From Xylaria sp. FL1777 (lineage: Eukaryota > Ascomycota > Sordariomycetes > Xylariales > Xylariaceae): DNA of 16,187 bases. Shown piece by piece: positions 1-10,659 of the stretch. The notes below the pieces were generated by a model. The model searched no databases. It was not told the origin of the DNA and worked only from the letters and a program-made list of their open reading frames with translations. Position numbers and translations under genes: made by a program. The DNA lies in assembly GCA_022578965.1 (NCBI GenBank), contig MU400986.1, positions 1 through 16,187 on the forward strand. Reading direction: 5' to 3'. Within the stretch, counting starts at the first letter, position 1; each line of letters starts with the position of its first letter.

Positions 1-37
1 AAAAAAAAAAAATCAAAAAAAAAAAAAAAATTAAAAA

Positions 38-91
<54 letters not shown>

Positions 92-260
92 AATTATAAT
101 GTTTTATAAAAAAGAAGTAAAAAATTTTTAAAGTTATAAACAGTATTTTTTAAAAATAGAAAAAAAAAAAAAGTTTTATAAAAAAAAAGCATATTAACTA
201 TTAAAAAAATATAAAAGTTTTAAGGTTATTTAAGTTAAAGTAAAAATTTAAGTTAAAATT
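1..260. repeat. A-rich low-complexity tract with a 42-nt poly(A) run
   Basis: The + strand is almost pure A at the left edge, with an uninterrupted A run at 48-89 and shorter A runs to either side. Beyond about 110 the sequence becomes mixed AT with scattered GT and GC pairs. No reading frame of any length is seen. It could be simple-sequence expansion or the poly(A) end of a decayed retroelement; nothing distinguishes these. Because it begins at the window edge, its true length is unknown. Confidence 0.8.
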
Positions 261-568
261 AAAATTTTTTTATTTCTTAAGTTAAAGTTAATAATATATT
301 TATATGTTTAACTTAATAAAAATTTTTATTAATTTTTTTATTAATAGTTTTTATGCTTAATTATTTGCTAGCTTTATATGCTTTTATTTTTATAATTTGC
401 TAGCTTAATATAATAATACTTTTATATTGCTTGATTTAAAGCTAATTATTTTTTTTTTGCTGCTTAATATACTTAATTTTTTATGTATTAACTTTTTTGT
501 AATATTATAACCTTTTTAATATATATTATAAAAATTTGTTTATAAATTTTATTACTTGTTATTATTGC

Positions 569-593
569 TTTTTTTTTTTTTTTTTTTTTTTTT
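569..593 (+). repeat. Poly(T) run of 25
   Basis: An uninterrupted run of 25 T lies between GC and G. It is the longest T homopolymer I find in the window. It could be a slippage-expanded homopolymer or the complement of a poly(A) tail from a minus-strand retroelement relic. No target-site duplication or element body is recognisable beside it. Confidence 0.9.
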
Positions 594-710
594 GTTTTTA
601 TTATATTTGCTTTTTTATTATAGCTTGTTTTTTTTTAAGTTATATGCTATTATTAAGCTTATTTTTTAATGCTTGTTTAATGTTTATTTAACGCTTTTTT
701 AGCTTTTTTT

Positions 711-798
711 TAGCGCTTTTACTTATTGTGTTGTTATTTTTGCTTGCTTTTTTTTAGCGCTTTTATTTGTTATATTGCTATTTTTGCTTGCTTTACTG
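711..798. repeat. 44-bp tandem duplication, two copies
   Basis: Two adjacent 44-bp units start with TAGCGCTTTTA at 711 and 755 and share the downstream word ATTTTTGCTTGCTTT. The internal differences are C/T, A/G, G/A, G/A and T/C, all transitions; only the last few bases differ otherwise. That pattern is expected if a duplicated sequence was later hit by C-to-T changes on both strands. The retained AGCGCT word holds one of the few CpG sites in this block. Confidence 0.8.
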
Positions 799-1735
799 TT
801 TTTTTTATAGCTTAATTATTATGCTTTTATTAGTTGCTAAACGTAATTAATAAAAACGCAAAAAAGCTTAAGCATAATAAATTATTAAACTAAAATAAAA
901 AACTGCTTAACTTTTTAGTTAATTTTGTATTTTTTTTTTAACTTGTTTTTTAATAAAAATACTTTAGTATTTATATATTTTTATGCTTTTATTTTATTGC
1001 TTTTAACTTTTAATTTGTTTTTATATTACTATTATTTTATTTATAGCTAATTTTGCTTATTTTTCTTTTTTTTTTTTATAAACGTTTTATTTTTAACTAT
1101 TTAACTTTTTTTTATTTATTTTTAAGTATTATTGCTACTTTTTATTTTTTTATTTAAGTAATCTTTAGAACTGCTATATATAAATAGCTTTGCTTTTTTT
1201 AAATTTAAACAATAATAATGCTATAAATTTTAAACTGCTTAAACTAGAACTTTTTTTTTTTTTTGTTTTTTTTGCTTGTTTTTAATCCTAAAGTTTTTTT
1301 AGTTCTAATAACTTAAGCTTTTTTAATAGCAATAAAAATAATAGCACTATTTTAAACGCTTTAAAACTAGTTATTTTTTTTTTTTTGATTTTTTTTTTGT
1401 TTTTTACGCTTTATATTTTAAATAAGCTTGTTGCTTTATTGCTTAACCTTTTTTTTACTTTATTATAACAAAATTTCTTTGTTTTTATTATTAATAAAGC
1501 TTTTATTTTTAGCAAGCATTATTTTTTTGCTTTTGCTTTTTTTTTTTATTATTAGTTTATTATAATTAGTTTAGCTAACAGTTTTTCCTTTTATTTAATA
1601 ATATATATTATTATATATAAAAACAAATTCTACATTTTTATTTTTATTAATGCAACTATAATATGCTTTATTTTTTGTTTTTTTTGTTTTTTTTTATTTT
1701 TGTTTGTATTATTAGCTTGTTTATACTTTTAGAAC

Positions 1736-1817
1736 AGCTTTTAAAAAACGAAATATTTTAAGACTTAAAGTTTTTAAAAAAACTTTAAGTCTTAAGATAT
1801 TTTGTTTTTTAAAGGCC
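1736..1817. repeat. 82-bp near-perfect palindrome (40-bp arms, 2-nt centre)
   Basis: Arms at 1736-1775 and 1778-1817 are inverted complements with about 36 of 40 positions matching. The four mismatches I find are all transitions, so in RNA some would still pair as G-U. The arm core contains the words CTTAAGACTTAAAG and CTTTAAGTCTTAAG, and the right end closes with AAAGGCC. Such a structure can extrude as a cruciform or form a stable hairpin. It may be a MITE-like remnant or the junction of an inverted duplication. No transposase or target duplication is visible. Confidence 0.85.
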
Positions 1818-4800
1818 TTTTTTCTTTTATTTTTTTTAGTTTTAAAATAGTTAGTTTTTTATAAGCTATTTCTTTTTTTTTTATAGTTTTTATTTTTATT
1901 TTTAGATTTATAATACTAATTTTTTTTTATAAATAAAGTAATAAATATAGCTAGTTATACATTAAAACATATAACTAATTATTTTATATAAAGCTTTTTA
2001 GCTTTTTATATTAATTTTTTAAAATAAAATAATTTTATTAACTTTTTTTTATTTTGTGCTAAGTTAAAAGCGTTATGGATTTTTTTTTAGTATATTTTTT
2101 TTAATGCTAATAAGCTTATGCTTTTTTTTTTGTTTATTAAAGCTTTTTGTTATAATATTTACTAATAAATATATATTATTTATTAATATAATATTAATAG
2201 CTATATTATTTAGTTTTGTTTTTTTATTGCATTTTTTTTAATAATATTAAATTTAAGTTATTTATTTTTTTTTTAATTTATTTTTTTTTAAAATTTATAT
2301 TGCATTTTTAACTTAGTAAAACTTTATAAAACCTAAAATTTATAGCTTAACTTTTTTAAATATAGTTTTAATAATACTGTTTATTTTGTTTTTTTTTATT
2401 TTTTTTTAATTTTTAAATATTAAACTATTTATTTGCTATTTAAAATATAAAAACAGTTTATAAAAAACTATATATTATTTGCTTTATATGCTTTTTATTT
2501 ATTTGTAATTATTACTTAATATTTTATTAGTTTTGCTTAAGCTAAAACAAAAGCAAATATTTAACAAACTTTAATAAAAAGCTTTAGCTTTTTTTAGTAT
2601 ACTTAGTTATAATATATTATTTTATATAAATATATAAAACTATTTTAAAACTACTTTAAAACTTTATATAATTAGCATTTGTTTAGTTATTTTGCTAGCT
2701 TTATTTTTTTTTTATAAAAACATAATATTAAAAATATAACTATAAGCTATTTAGCAAAAAATGCTTTATAGAAATTTTATATAAACTATTTTTTAATAAT
2801 AAACTAGTAGTATTTTTATTTTAATATTATATAAGTTAACTTTGCTTTTTAAAATATGTTTTATATTATTAAACCTTTTTATTTAATTAATAATATAATA
2901 CTTTTATATATTTTGTTTTATAAGTTAGTATGCTTAGCTAAAAAAGCGTATAATAATAATAGTTTATTTTAAAGATATTATTAAATCTTTTATTTGCAAT
3001 ATTTGTTTTAAAATATAAAAAAGCTAAAAATAATAAAAATTATGCTAGCTAGCTTTTAAGTTAAAAAAATAGCTTTATATTAAGTTAAGTTATATAATTT
3101 TTATAAGCAACATATATAAATACTTATAAAAAGATTTTATTTTTTTAATTTATTATAGTTTAACTTGTTATTTTTTAGCTTAAATTTATTAAAATAATAC
3201 TATTAAAGCAAAGCTTATTTATTAATGCAAAAAGTAATACTACTTAATTTTTTTTTTTTTTTTAATGCTTTTTAATTTTATAAAAGCTAGTTATACTATA
3301 TATTATTTATTTTGTTTAATGTTTTTATGCTGCTTTACTATAATATATGCTATAAATATTATATGCTTTAGTTTTATATTATAATTATTATAAACTTTTA
3401 TAAATTGCTTTTTTAATAAATTATTTGCTTGTTTTTACTAATTAATTTTATTACTTATAATTTTTTTTTTTTTGTTTTAATACATTAGCTAAATAATTTT
3501 TTGCTTGCTTATATTGTTTGTTTTATTAAGCTTATTAAAAAGCTAGCAATATTTATACTACTTAATAATAATATATTACTAAAGCAGTTTATTATTATTA
3601 AATATATTAAATATGTATTTATTAATTAAATATTGTTTATTTTTTTTAAGCAAACTTATATTAGTAGTATTTTTTTTTAAGTATTATAGCTATAATATAT
3701 TACTTAAAATTATTATATAGCTAATAAGTTAAAAAAGTTGTTATAAAAGCTTAGCTTAAAAAACGTAGTGCAAAAGTATAGCATGCTATAAATACTAAAT
3801 AATATATTTAAGTAGTATATTTTCTAACTTATAAATTATGCCTTAAAGCAGCTTTTTTTATTTTTTTTAAGCGTTAAAATTAACTAAAAGTAACTTAGCA
3901 AAGTATAACGCAAAGTATACTTAATATAAATAAGCAGTTTAAAATAATACTACTAAAAAACTTTTAAAATATTGCTAATTATGCTATTATTTTTGTTAAA
4001 TATTATAAAGCATAGCTATTATACAGCAAAACTTTTAAGCTTGTATTATAGTTAGTTGTTTATATATATAACTTAAAGTTTTTTAAAGCTTATAAACTAT
4101 ATTTTAAAAAGCTTAAGCTTTTTTACTAAAAATAATGCAATATTTTATATAAAAGCTAGCTAAACTATATATAAAGCTACTTTTAATTTTTTAGCTTATT
4201 TAACGTTTATTATATTTATTTTTAAGTTTTTGCTACTTTAAGTAAAACTAAGATTAAAAGCTTTTAAGCAAAAAAAACAGCATTATTTAATAATGCTAAC
4301 TTTTTACTTTTTGCTTTTATATAATAATAAAAACTAAAAATAAAAACTTATAACTTTAATAATTATAATATAAATAAATGCTAAAGCTAGTTTATATATA
4401 TAGTATTAATGCTTAGTACTTTAAATAACTATGCTAATTAGTTAAGCAAAAGCTTTGCTTTTTAATATTATAAGGTTTAAAAAGCTTAGCTTATTATATT
4501 TACTAGCAAAAATATTATATGCTTGTTTTTTAATAACTAGTTTAATTATTGTTAAATGTATGCTAGCTTTTATATTTTTATTATGTTAAACTTTAAAAAA
4601 ACTAAGTTTTTTTATGTTTAATTGTTTAAGTATATTACTACATAGTTAGATTTTTTTAGTTTTAAGTATAGCTGCTTAAAGCTATTGCGCTATAATATAG
4701 TAAAAAAAAAGCTATTATATAATAATATAAGTTACTTATTTAAAAAAGCTTTAGTAGTTATTATGTTAATATATTTGCTACTATTATTTAATTAAGTTTA

Positions 4801-5510
4801 TAATGTTGCTATATAAGCATGCTATAATATATATTAATATGTTATAATACTTATATAATAAAAACGTAATGCTTTTTATTTTAGCTTTAATGCTATGCTT
4901 TAATATTTATTTAACTATTGTAGCAAAGGTTTTTTATGTATGTTTTTTAAATAGCTTTTTTATATATTTATTAAGTAATTTATTGTGTTTTTTTAACTGC
5001 ATGCATTTTGCTTTAGTATATTTTTTAATGCTATAAAACTGCTATTTTTTTTTGTTAATTTATTAGCATAGCTTAACCTAAAAAACTTAAAAGTTAATAG
5101 TTTAGTACTAATATTTAAGTTACTATATTAAATAAACATATTAGCAAAAAAAATCTTTATAAAATATATAATATTATATAAAAAGCTAAACATAAAGCTA
5201 GCTATATAATATAAGCTAGCAAAAAAGCTAACTAATAGCAGTAAAACTAGCAAAAAAAAAAACAAAATAAACATTATAAATAATATAAAGCTAGAAATAA
5301 ATAATAGCTATAATTTTAGTAATTATAAATAGTTATAATAAAACTTAAAACTAAAGCAAAACTAATAAAAGCTACTAAAAATAAAATATTTAAAACTATA
5401 TAATAATTATATTTTGGCTTATTTTTTAGTATATAAAAACTAATATAAAATAATATTGTTTTTAAAAAAGATTTAGCATGCTAAAAAATTAACTTAAAAT
5501 AATTTAAATT
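1818..5510. other. Gene-free mixed AT sequence
   Basis: About 3.7 kb with no gene that I can support. Stops interrupt every frame at short intervals. The G and C that remain sit mostly in AGCT, TGCT and AGCA contexts; in 3001-3060 every C I see is preceded by G and followed by T. Small perfect palindromes occur, for example TATAGCATGCTATA at 3777-3790, plus a GCTAGC-ended hairpin at 5197-5220. A + strand A-rich patch lies around 5100-5400. A weak resemblance between 2086-2130 and 5011-5054 may be a dispersed repeat pair, but is too degenerate to call. Confidence 0.65.
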
Positions 5511-5632
5511 ATTATTACTTTAGTAATATTTGTTTTTTTAAAAACTTATGTAGTATTGCTTTAAGTAGCTTATATAGCATTATTACTAACTATTAGTTCT
5601 TTATGTAGTATTGCTTTTTTTTTTAAGTTTTT
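5511..5632. repeat. Degenerate tandem duplication, two copies of about 55-66 bp
   Basis: Both copies carry an ATTATTACT-like start and the 15-base word TATGTAGTATTGCTT, found from 5548 and again 55 bases later from 5603. The section between these anchors differs in length by about 11 bases, so the alignment needs gaps. Beyond the anchors similarity is modest. I interpret it as an old local duplication. Nothing suggests coding function. Confidence 0.5.
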
Positions 5633-7264
5633 TATAATATTATTTGTTTTTTATTTAAAAGGTTTGCGTTATATTATTGTTTATAAAACGTAACTTATAT
5701 AATATTAAATTCTTTATATAAAGTTTAATTTTATTTATGTTATATTAAAAACTATAGCAGTAAAATTTATTAGTTATAAAGGCAATATAGCATACATATA
5801 TAGCTAAAAGTATATATAGCTTTTTTATTTATTATAATTTTTATAGCATATAGTAAATATACTATTGCTTTTTATATTTACTTTAAACGTAATATTTTTT
5901 TATTTTAACTATTTTATTATGCTTAGTTTTATAAAAGTTTACTAATGTACTTTTTAAAAAAGATATAAATACTTAAAAAAACAATTGTAGTTTATATAAG
6001 TATATTTAGCATATAGTTTTGCTAAGCTAATATTTATTTTTACGTAATATTTTGCTGTTTTTTAGGTTTGCTTAAGAATAAAAAGCTTAAAGTTAGTAAT
6101 GTTGTTTTTTTTAACGTGTGTTTAGCGTATGTTTAGGCTTTTGCTTTTTTAAATAAAAAAAGTAGGCTTAAAGGCTTAAAAAAACAAAGCTTTAGCAAAA
6201 AAAGCGTTAGCTTGCATATTATTTGTATTGCTAGCTATAGTGTTCTGCTTTTTTTTAGCGGCTAAAAAAAATACAAAAATATATTGCTTGTTATAATAAA
6301 AGTACTAAACTTAGCTTTATAAAAAAAATGTTTTAAGCGCTACAGTAATTAGTATAGCTTTTAAAAGCAGCAAGCTTTTTTTTATAGATTTATATTTAGT
6401 AAAAAGTTTTTGCTTTTTTATATAAAATATAGCTATTTTGCTTTTGTTAGCATGTTATATATTATGCTTACTTTTATTAGCATATTAAAAATGCTATAAT
6501 TTTTTTTGTTAAATTATTAGCTGCTATTATTACTTAGCTATAATTGCTTTTATTATATATTATAACTGCTTTTATTAATATATTAATAGCTATTATTATA
6601 TTAATTATGCTATTTTTTTATATATTTATAAAATGCTTAGCATATATAATTAGTAAAATATATAATTCTTTGCTTTATATTTTTTATATTATTTACTGAT
6701 TTTTTTTACTAAGGTTTTTTTTTTTTAACTTTATTAAGCTTTTATTTTATTATGTAATTTTTGTTTATATTATATGTATTATAAATATAAAAACTCTATT
6801 AGAAAGATTTTAAAGCAAAGCAAAAAGTTATTATATAAGGCAAATTATTATACTTAAAAACTCTATATATATTTTTTTGCAAAAAGAGCTAATTGCTATT
6901 TTTTACTGCTTTTAAAATATAAAAAATTTTATAAATAAACAAAAAAAGCTTTTAAACTAGCATAAAATAGCATAATATTAATATAAAATAACATAAAAGC
7001 ATTAAAAAACATATAAAATTATTTTGTTTTATTTTTGTTAGCTTATTAGTTTTATTATTATTGCTTTTATTTATATATTAGTTATTAGTTTTTTAAGATT
7101 TTGTAATGTTTTTTTATTAAGCGTTAAATTTAGCTTTTTAAAATAGCAGCAAAATAATTAAGTTAAATATAGCATAACTGCTTTAATTAGTATATTAGTT
7201 TTATTGCTATAGCTTATATTATAAAGCTAGCTTTTAAGTAAAACTATTATTGCACTAAACTTAA
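5633..7264. other. Gene-free AT sequence with a slightly G+C-richer patch
   Basis: No gene is supported. The patch at about 6100-6260 has more G and C than its surroundings, with words such as ACGTGTGTTTAGCG, TAGGCTT, AAGGCTT and TAGCGGCT; frames there are still broken by stops. At 6539-6582 a 22-bp unit (TATAAYTGCTTTTATT) occurs twice in tandem, with one T/C difference in that word. The rest is mixed AT with residual GC in AGCT/TGCT contexts. The patch could be a less degraded piece of an ancestral element, but no protein similarity is recognisable by eye. Confidence 0.55.
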
Positions 7265-7920
7265 AAGCAAAAGTATTTTTTGTTTTAAAATTTAAAACTA
7301 GAAAAATTGCTTAGTTTTTGTTTAGTTTTTTGTAGTAGCTTAAAAAAGATTTTTGATTTATAAAAGCAAAATAGCTTTTTTTTTTAATACATAAAACTAT
7401 TTTTAATAGTTTTTGTTTTACGTAGTATAGTTTTAGTATTTTATAGCATAATATATATAAAAATAGCAAAAAGTATTTAATAGGTTTACTATAGTTTAAA
7501 ACGCAAAAATCTTTAGTTTTAAAAATAAAACAAAAGAAATTTTTTAGGTATTTTTTACTTTTTAGCAGCAATTTAAAATATAAAAATATTTGCTTTTAAA
7601 ATATAATTTAAAAATATAATAATTTTTGCTTTTTAACTAAAACTTTAGTTTTTAATAACTTTTTAATAATAGCTTAAGATTTTAACTTTAAAATTAAAAC
7701 TAAAAAAATTGCTTAAGTTTTATTAATTTTTTAGTAATAGCTTAAGATTTTAGCTTTAAAACTAAAACTTTAGTTTTTTTTAATTTTTTAGCAATAGCTT
7801 ATAATTTTAGCTTTAAAACATAAACTAAAAAAATTGCTTAGTTTTTTTTAACTTTTTTTTAGTAGCTTAAAATGCAAAAATCTTTGCTTTTAAAAACAAA
7901 ACTATAAAAAGCTTTAATAA
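7265..7920. repeat. Degenerate minisatellite array, units of about 57-68 bp
   Basis: The clearest units begin with AGCTTA at 7671, 7739, 7796 and 7864, giving 68, 57 and 68 bp. They contain TTTTAGCTTTAAAAC and either CTAAAACTTTAGTTTT or CTAAAAAAATTGCTTAG, and end in TTTTTTAGTAAT-like sequence. A related unit lies at about 7267-7340. A 34-bp match with a few substitutions links 7498-7531 to 7869-7902 (371 bp apart). The array is therefore interrupted or internally rearranged between about 7345 and 7600. The 86-codon open frame on the minus strand at 7311-7571 falls inside this array and is not credited as a gene. Confidence 0.75.
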
Positions 7921-7928
7921 TTAATATA

Positions 7929-8685
7929 TTATTTATTTTAAAATAAATAAAGCTTACTATTAAATATATTTTATTTTATTTAGGTTGCTTTTTAAAAGAA
8001 TTGTTAAATAGAAATTTTGCTGTTTTATTATTTATTGCACTAGTAGTTAAAGCTACTATTTAAAAGCTAATGCAAAACTTTATATAGTTATTTATTATAG
8101 CTAATTAAGCTGCATTTAAGTTTTAAATACTTTTTGCTGTTTTATTATTTATAGTATTAATAGTTAAAGCTATTATTTAAAAGCTAGTGCTTTTTTGTTT
8201 TAAAATAAATAAAGCTTACTGCTAAATATGTTTTATTTTATTTAAGTTACTTTTTAAAAAAATTATTAAGTAAAGATTTTGCTGTTTTATTATTTATTGC
8301 ACTTATAATTAAAGCTACTATTTAAAAACTAGTGCTTTTTTGTTTTAAAATAAATAAAGCTTACTGCTAAATATGTTTTATTTTATTTAAGTTATTTTTT
8401 AAAAAAATTACTAAGTAAGGATTTTATTGTTTTATTATTTATGGCTTTAATAACTAAAGCTATTTTTAAAAAGCTAATATAAAACTTTTTATAGTTATTT
8501 ATTATAGCTAATTAAGCTATAATTAATTAAGCTGCATTAAAGTTTTGCATTTTTTTGCTGTTTTATTATTTATAGCGCTAATAATTAAAACTATTATTTA
8601 AAAGCTAATGCAAAACTTTATATAGTTGTTTGCTATAGTTAATTAAGCTATAACTAATTAAGCTATATTTAAGTTTTAAACATTT
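7929..8685. repeat. Modular repeat array: five 56-bp B modules alternating with A or C modules
   Basis: Three module types tile this region without gaps. A is 89 bp (7929-8017, 8191-8279, 8336-8424). B is 56 bp in all five copies (8018-8073, 8135-8190, 8280-8335, 8425-8480, 8556-8611). C is 61, 75 and 74 bp (8074-8134, 8481-8555, 8612-8685). The order is A-B-C-B-A-B-A-B-C-B-C, so every B is separated from the next by one A or one C. All B copies share TTTTATTATTTAT at module positions 6-18. The later C copies carry an extra TAATTAAGCTATAA-like duplication. A copies differ only by transitions. I see no coding potential. It is a compound satellite of unknown function. Confidence 0.85.
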
Positions 8686-9091
8686 AGCTTTTATATATAA
8701 TAAATTAATATTATATTATATAGAACTGCTTAAAAAATAAGCTATTTGCTAGTTATTTGCTTTTTTAGCATTTTTTATAAAGCTAAACAAAAGATTTAAT
8801 AAAAATAAAAAGTTTTTATATATATTAAGTTAGCTATTATAGCACTAATAAAAAAAGTGTTTGCTTTTTTATATAAAAAAAAAAACGTTGCTAAGTAGCT
8901 AATTTTTTATAAAAATAGTTACTATTATTGTAAAATTTTAGCAAAAGAAATATTAGCACTTAAAAAAAGTTAAAGGCATAAGTTTTAATAGATTTTTTTT
9001 TAAGCAAAAAAAGCTGCAACGTTAGCTTTATTGTTATTATTTTTAATTATGTTCTAAGATTTATATAAAAGTTGGAATTATAAGAACTATA
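8686..9091. other. Gene-free AT sequence
   Basis: Mixed AT sequence between the modular array and the A-rich tract. It contains slightly more G and C near 8940-9075, including GCTGCAACGTTAGC at about 9012-9025. No frame is open for a useful length and I see no repeat unit or RNA-like fold. Base context changes abruptly at about 9090, where A-rich simple sequence begins. Confidence 0.55.
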
Positions 9092-9315
9092 TTAAAATAA
9101 ACAAAAAATACAATAAAAAAAAAAAAAAAAAGAAAATAAAAAAAAAAAGAAATAAAAAATCAAAATACCTAAAAATAAAAAGAAATAAAGAATATAATAA
9201 GTAGATAAATTAATAAAAAAAATAATAAATAAAAAAAATGTAAAATAAAGAAAATATATAAAATAGAAAAAATATATAAAATAAAAAAAATATAAAATAA
9301 AAAAAAAATAAAAAT
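9092..9315 (+). repeat. A-rich purine tract with short AAATATATAAAATA-type repeats
   Basis: The + strand is overwhelmingly A with interspersed T and G, including an A run near 9116-9131. From about 9250 a degenerate unit of 16-18 bases (AAATATATAAAATA plus spacer A or G) recurs about four times. GpA steps (AGAAA, AAGAAAT) are common here, unlike the rest of the window where GpA is very rare. The tract may therefore have escaped the mutational process or expanded after it. No gene is present. Confidence 0.75.
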
Positions 9316-10478
9316 TTAATTATGTTAAAAGAACTTTTTGCATAAAATACTGCTATAAAATGTTTTTTTAAATATAACTAAAATATAAAAAAAGCTTTTA
9401 AATAAAACTACAATATATAAAACATAATAGCAAAAATCTTTTTTATAGTTTTTTTGCGCTTGCAAAATTTTTTATAAAAGCAAACATAAGTACAAAAAGT
9501 TAATTTACATTTATTTTTAAAAGAAAAAATAATTGCTTTTTTGTACTACTTGTAATAATAAATCTATTAGTATATTTAAGTAAACATATAATTTTTAATG
9601 CATATAGCACTTTTAATAACTTATATATATAAGTAGTAAAATATTTTTAGCTTTTTTTTTTTTTTTGCTTTTAAACTTATTATAGTTATAGTATAGTTAT
9701 GCTTTGTTTTTTTATTTTATTTTATTTTTGTTTATTTTTTTTTTTTTTTTTTTTAATGTATATTTTTTTGCTATTTTTTTTTTACTATTTTGTTTCTTAT
9801 GTTTTTTTAATGCATTAAAACTACAAAGTATGTATGTTTTAATAATAGATTTTAAAGCAAAAAAGTTTATAAAACAATTATTACTTTTGTACTTTTGCTT
9901 TTTTTTTATATAAAAGAAGTTTTAATACTGCACTATAGTGCTAACTTTAAATTGTTTTATTATTTAACTAACTAAAAATTATAACAAAAAAATCTAGCTT
10001 TTTTTTTAATTTATATATAACTAGTAGTACTTATAGCAAACATATATTTTGCTTTTTATTTATGTTGTATTTTTTTATTAATGCTAGTAAAAAACATAGT
10101 TATAAACTATAATTATATATATATACTTGTTTTTTAATGTATTTTTATATATATATGTTATTTTTATTTAAAAGCTTTTTTTTTTAGAAAAACTATATAT
10201 TATAAGCTGTTTTATAAGCCTAATTGTCTTTTTTTTTTTTTTTAATTATATGTTTAAATAGTAAAGCAAAGCTAATTTCTTTTTAGCTATAGCAATAAAC
10301 TAAACTTTTTTTTACTTTTTTTTTACTTAAAAGCTTTTAAACTATAGCATATTTTATATTTAATTGTTTTTTGTTGCTTTTTTAGGGTTTTTTTTTTGTT
10401 TTATGTATTAAATTCAACTAAAAAAAAAAAAACATGCTTTATATTTATAATAAAAAAAAACTTTTAGCTGCAATAAAA
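9316..10478. other. Gene-free AT sequence with T-rich runs
   Basis: No gene is supported. A T20 run lies at 9735-9754 in a T-rich patch (about 9650-9800). A 69-codon open frame on the + strand at 9704-9913 is essentially the translation of that T-rich patch (mostly Phe, Leu, Ile) and has no domain, so I do not annotate it as coding. Alternating TA dinucleotides occur near 10110-10160. Remaining G and C again sit mainly in AGCT, TGCT and GCA contexts. Confidence 0.6.
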
Positions 10479-10610
10479 AATAAGTTAAAAAAAGTTAAAA
10501 AATAATATATATTATTTAAGCTGTTTGCATATAAAAAAACAAAAAATAAGTTCTAAAAAATTAAAAAGTAATATATATTATTTAAGCTATTTATTATATA
10601 AAAAAAGAAA
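10479..10610. repeat. 66-bp tandem duplication, two copies
   Basis: Anchors repeat at a spacing of exactly 66: TAAGTT at 10481 and 10547, and ATTATTTAAGCT at 10511 and 10577. Between them both copies hold an AATATATATTATT core. After AAGCT the first copy reads GTTTGCATATAAAAAAAC and the second ATTTATTATATAAAAAAAG. The G/A change directly after AAGCT is a transition; other differences include transversions, so the pair is older or of mixed history. No coding potential. Confidence 0.75.
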
Positions 10611-10659
10611 AAAAGTATATTTTATAAAGTTTTAAAGCAAAGCTTATATATAAAAAGCT

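Larger units (their letters stand above)
261..1735. other. Gene-free T-rich block
   Basis: This stretch has no supportable gene. The + strand is strongly T-rich: in 721-780 I count about 37 T against 8 A. The few G and C bases occur mainly as TGCTT, AGCTT and AGCGC words. Stops (TAA, TAG) are frequent on both strands. It contains a T25 run and a 44-bp tandem pair, listed separately. The strong T over A asymmetry is not what a strand-symmetric mutation process alone would give, so the ancestral sequence was probably already pyrimidine-rich on this strand. Confidence 0.7.

Noticed and set aside
2086..5054. Dispersed repeat pair 2086-2130 and 5011-5054
   Set aside because: Both contain TTTAGTATATTTTTT, then TTAATGCTA, then a GCT and a T run, but the similarity needs gaps and uses common AT words, so chance cannot be excluded by eye.
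7311..7571. 86-codon open frame on the minus strand
   Set aside because: The translation is almost entirely Lys, Leu, Phe, Tyr and Ile, typical of AT-rich DNA, with no domain or signal of selection. It lies in a degenerate tandem array and related units do not keep the frame open.
7929..8685. Regularly spaced repeats resembling a CRISPR array
   Set aside because: The spacers are themselves repeats of two types rather than unique, the 56-bp repeats have substitutions in every copy, and no cas-like gene is nearby. The base composition and decay pattern point to a eukaryotic satellite.
9704..9913. 69-codon open frame on the + strand
   Set aside because: It is largely the Phe-rich translation of a T-rich patch with a T20 run. 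The apparent hydrophobic membrane character is a by-product of TTT codons.
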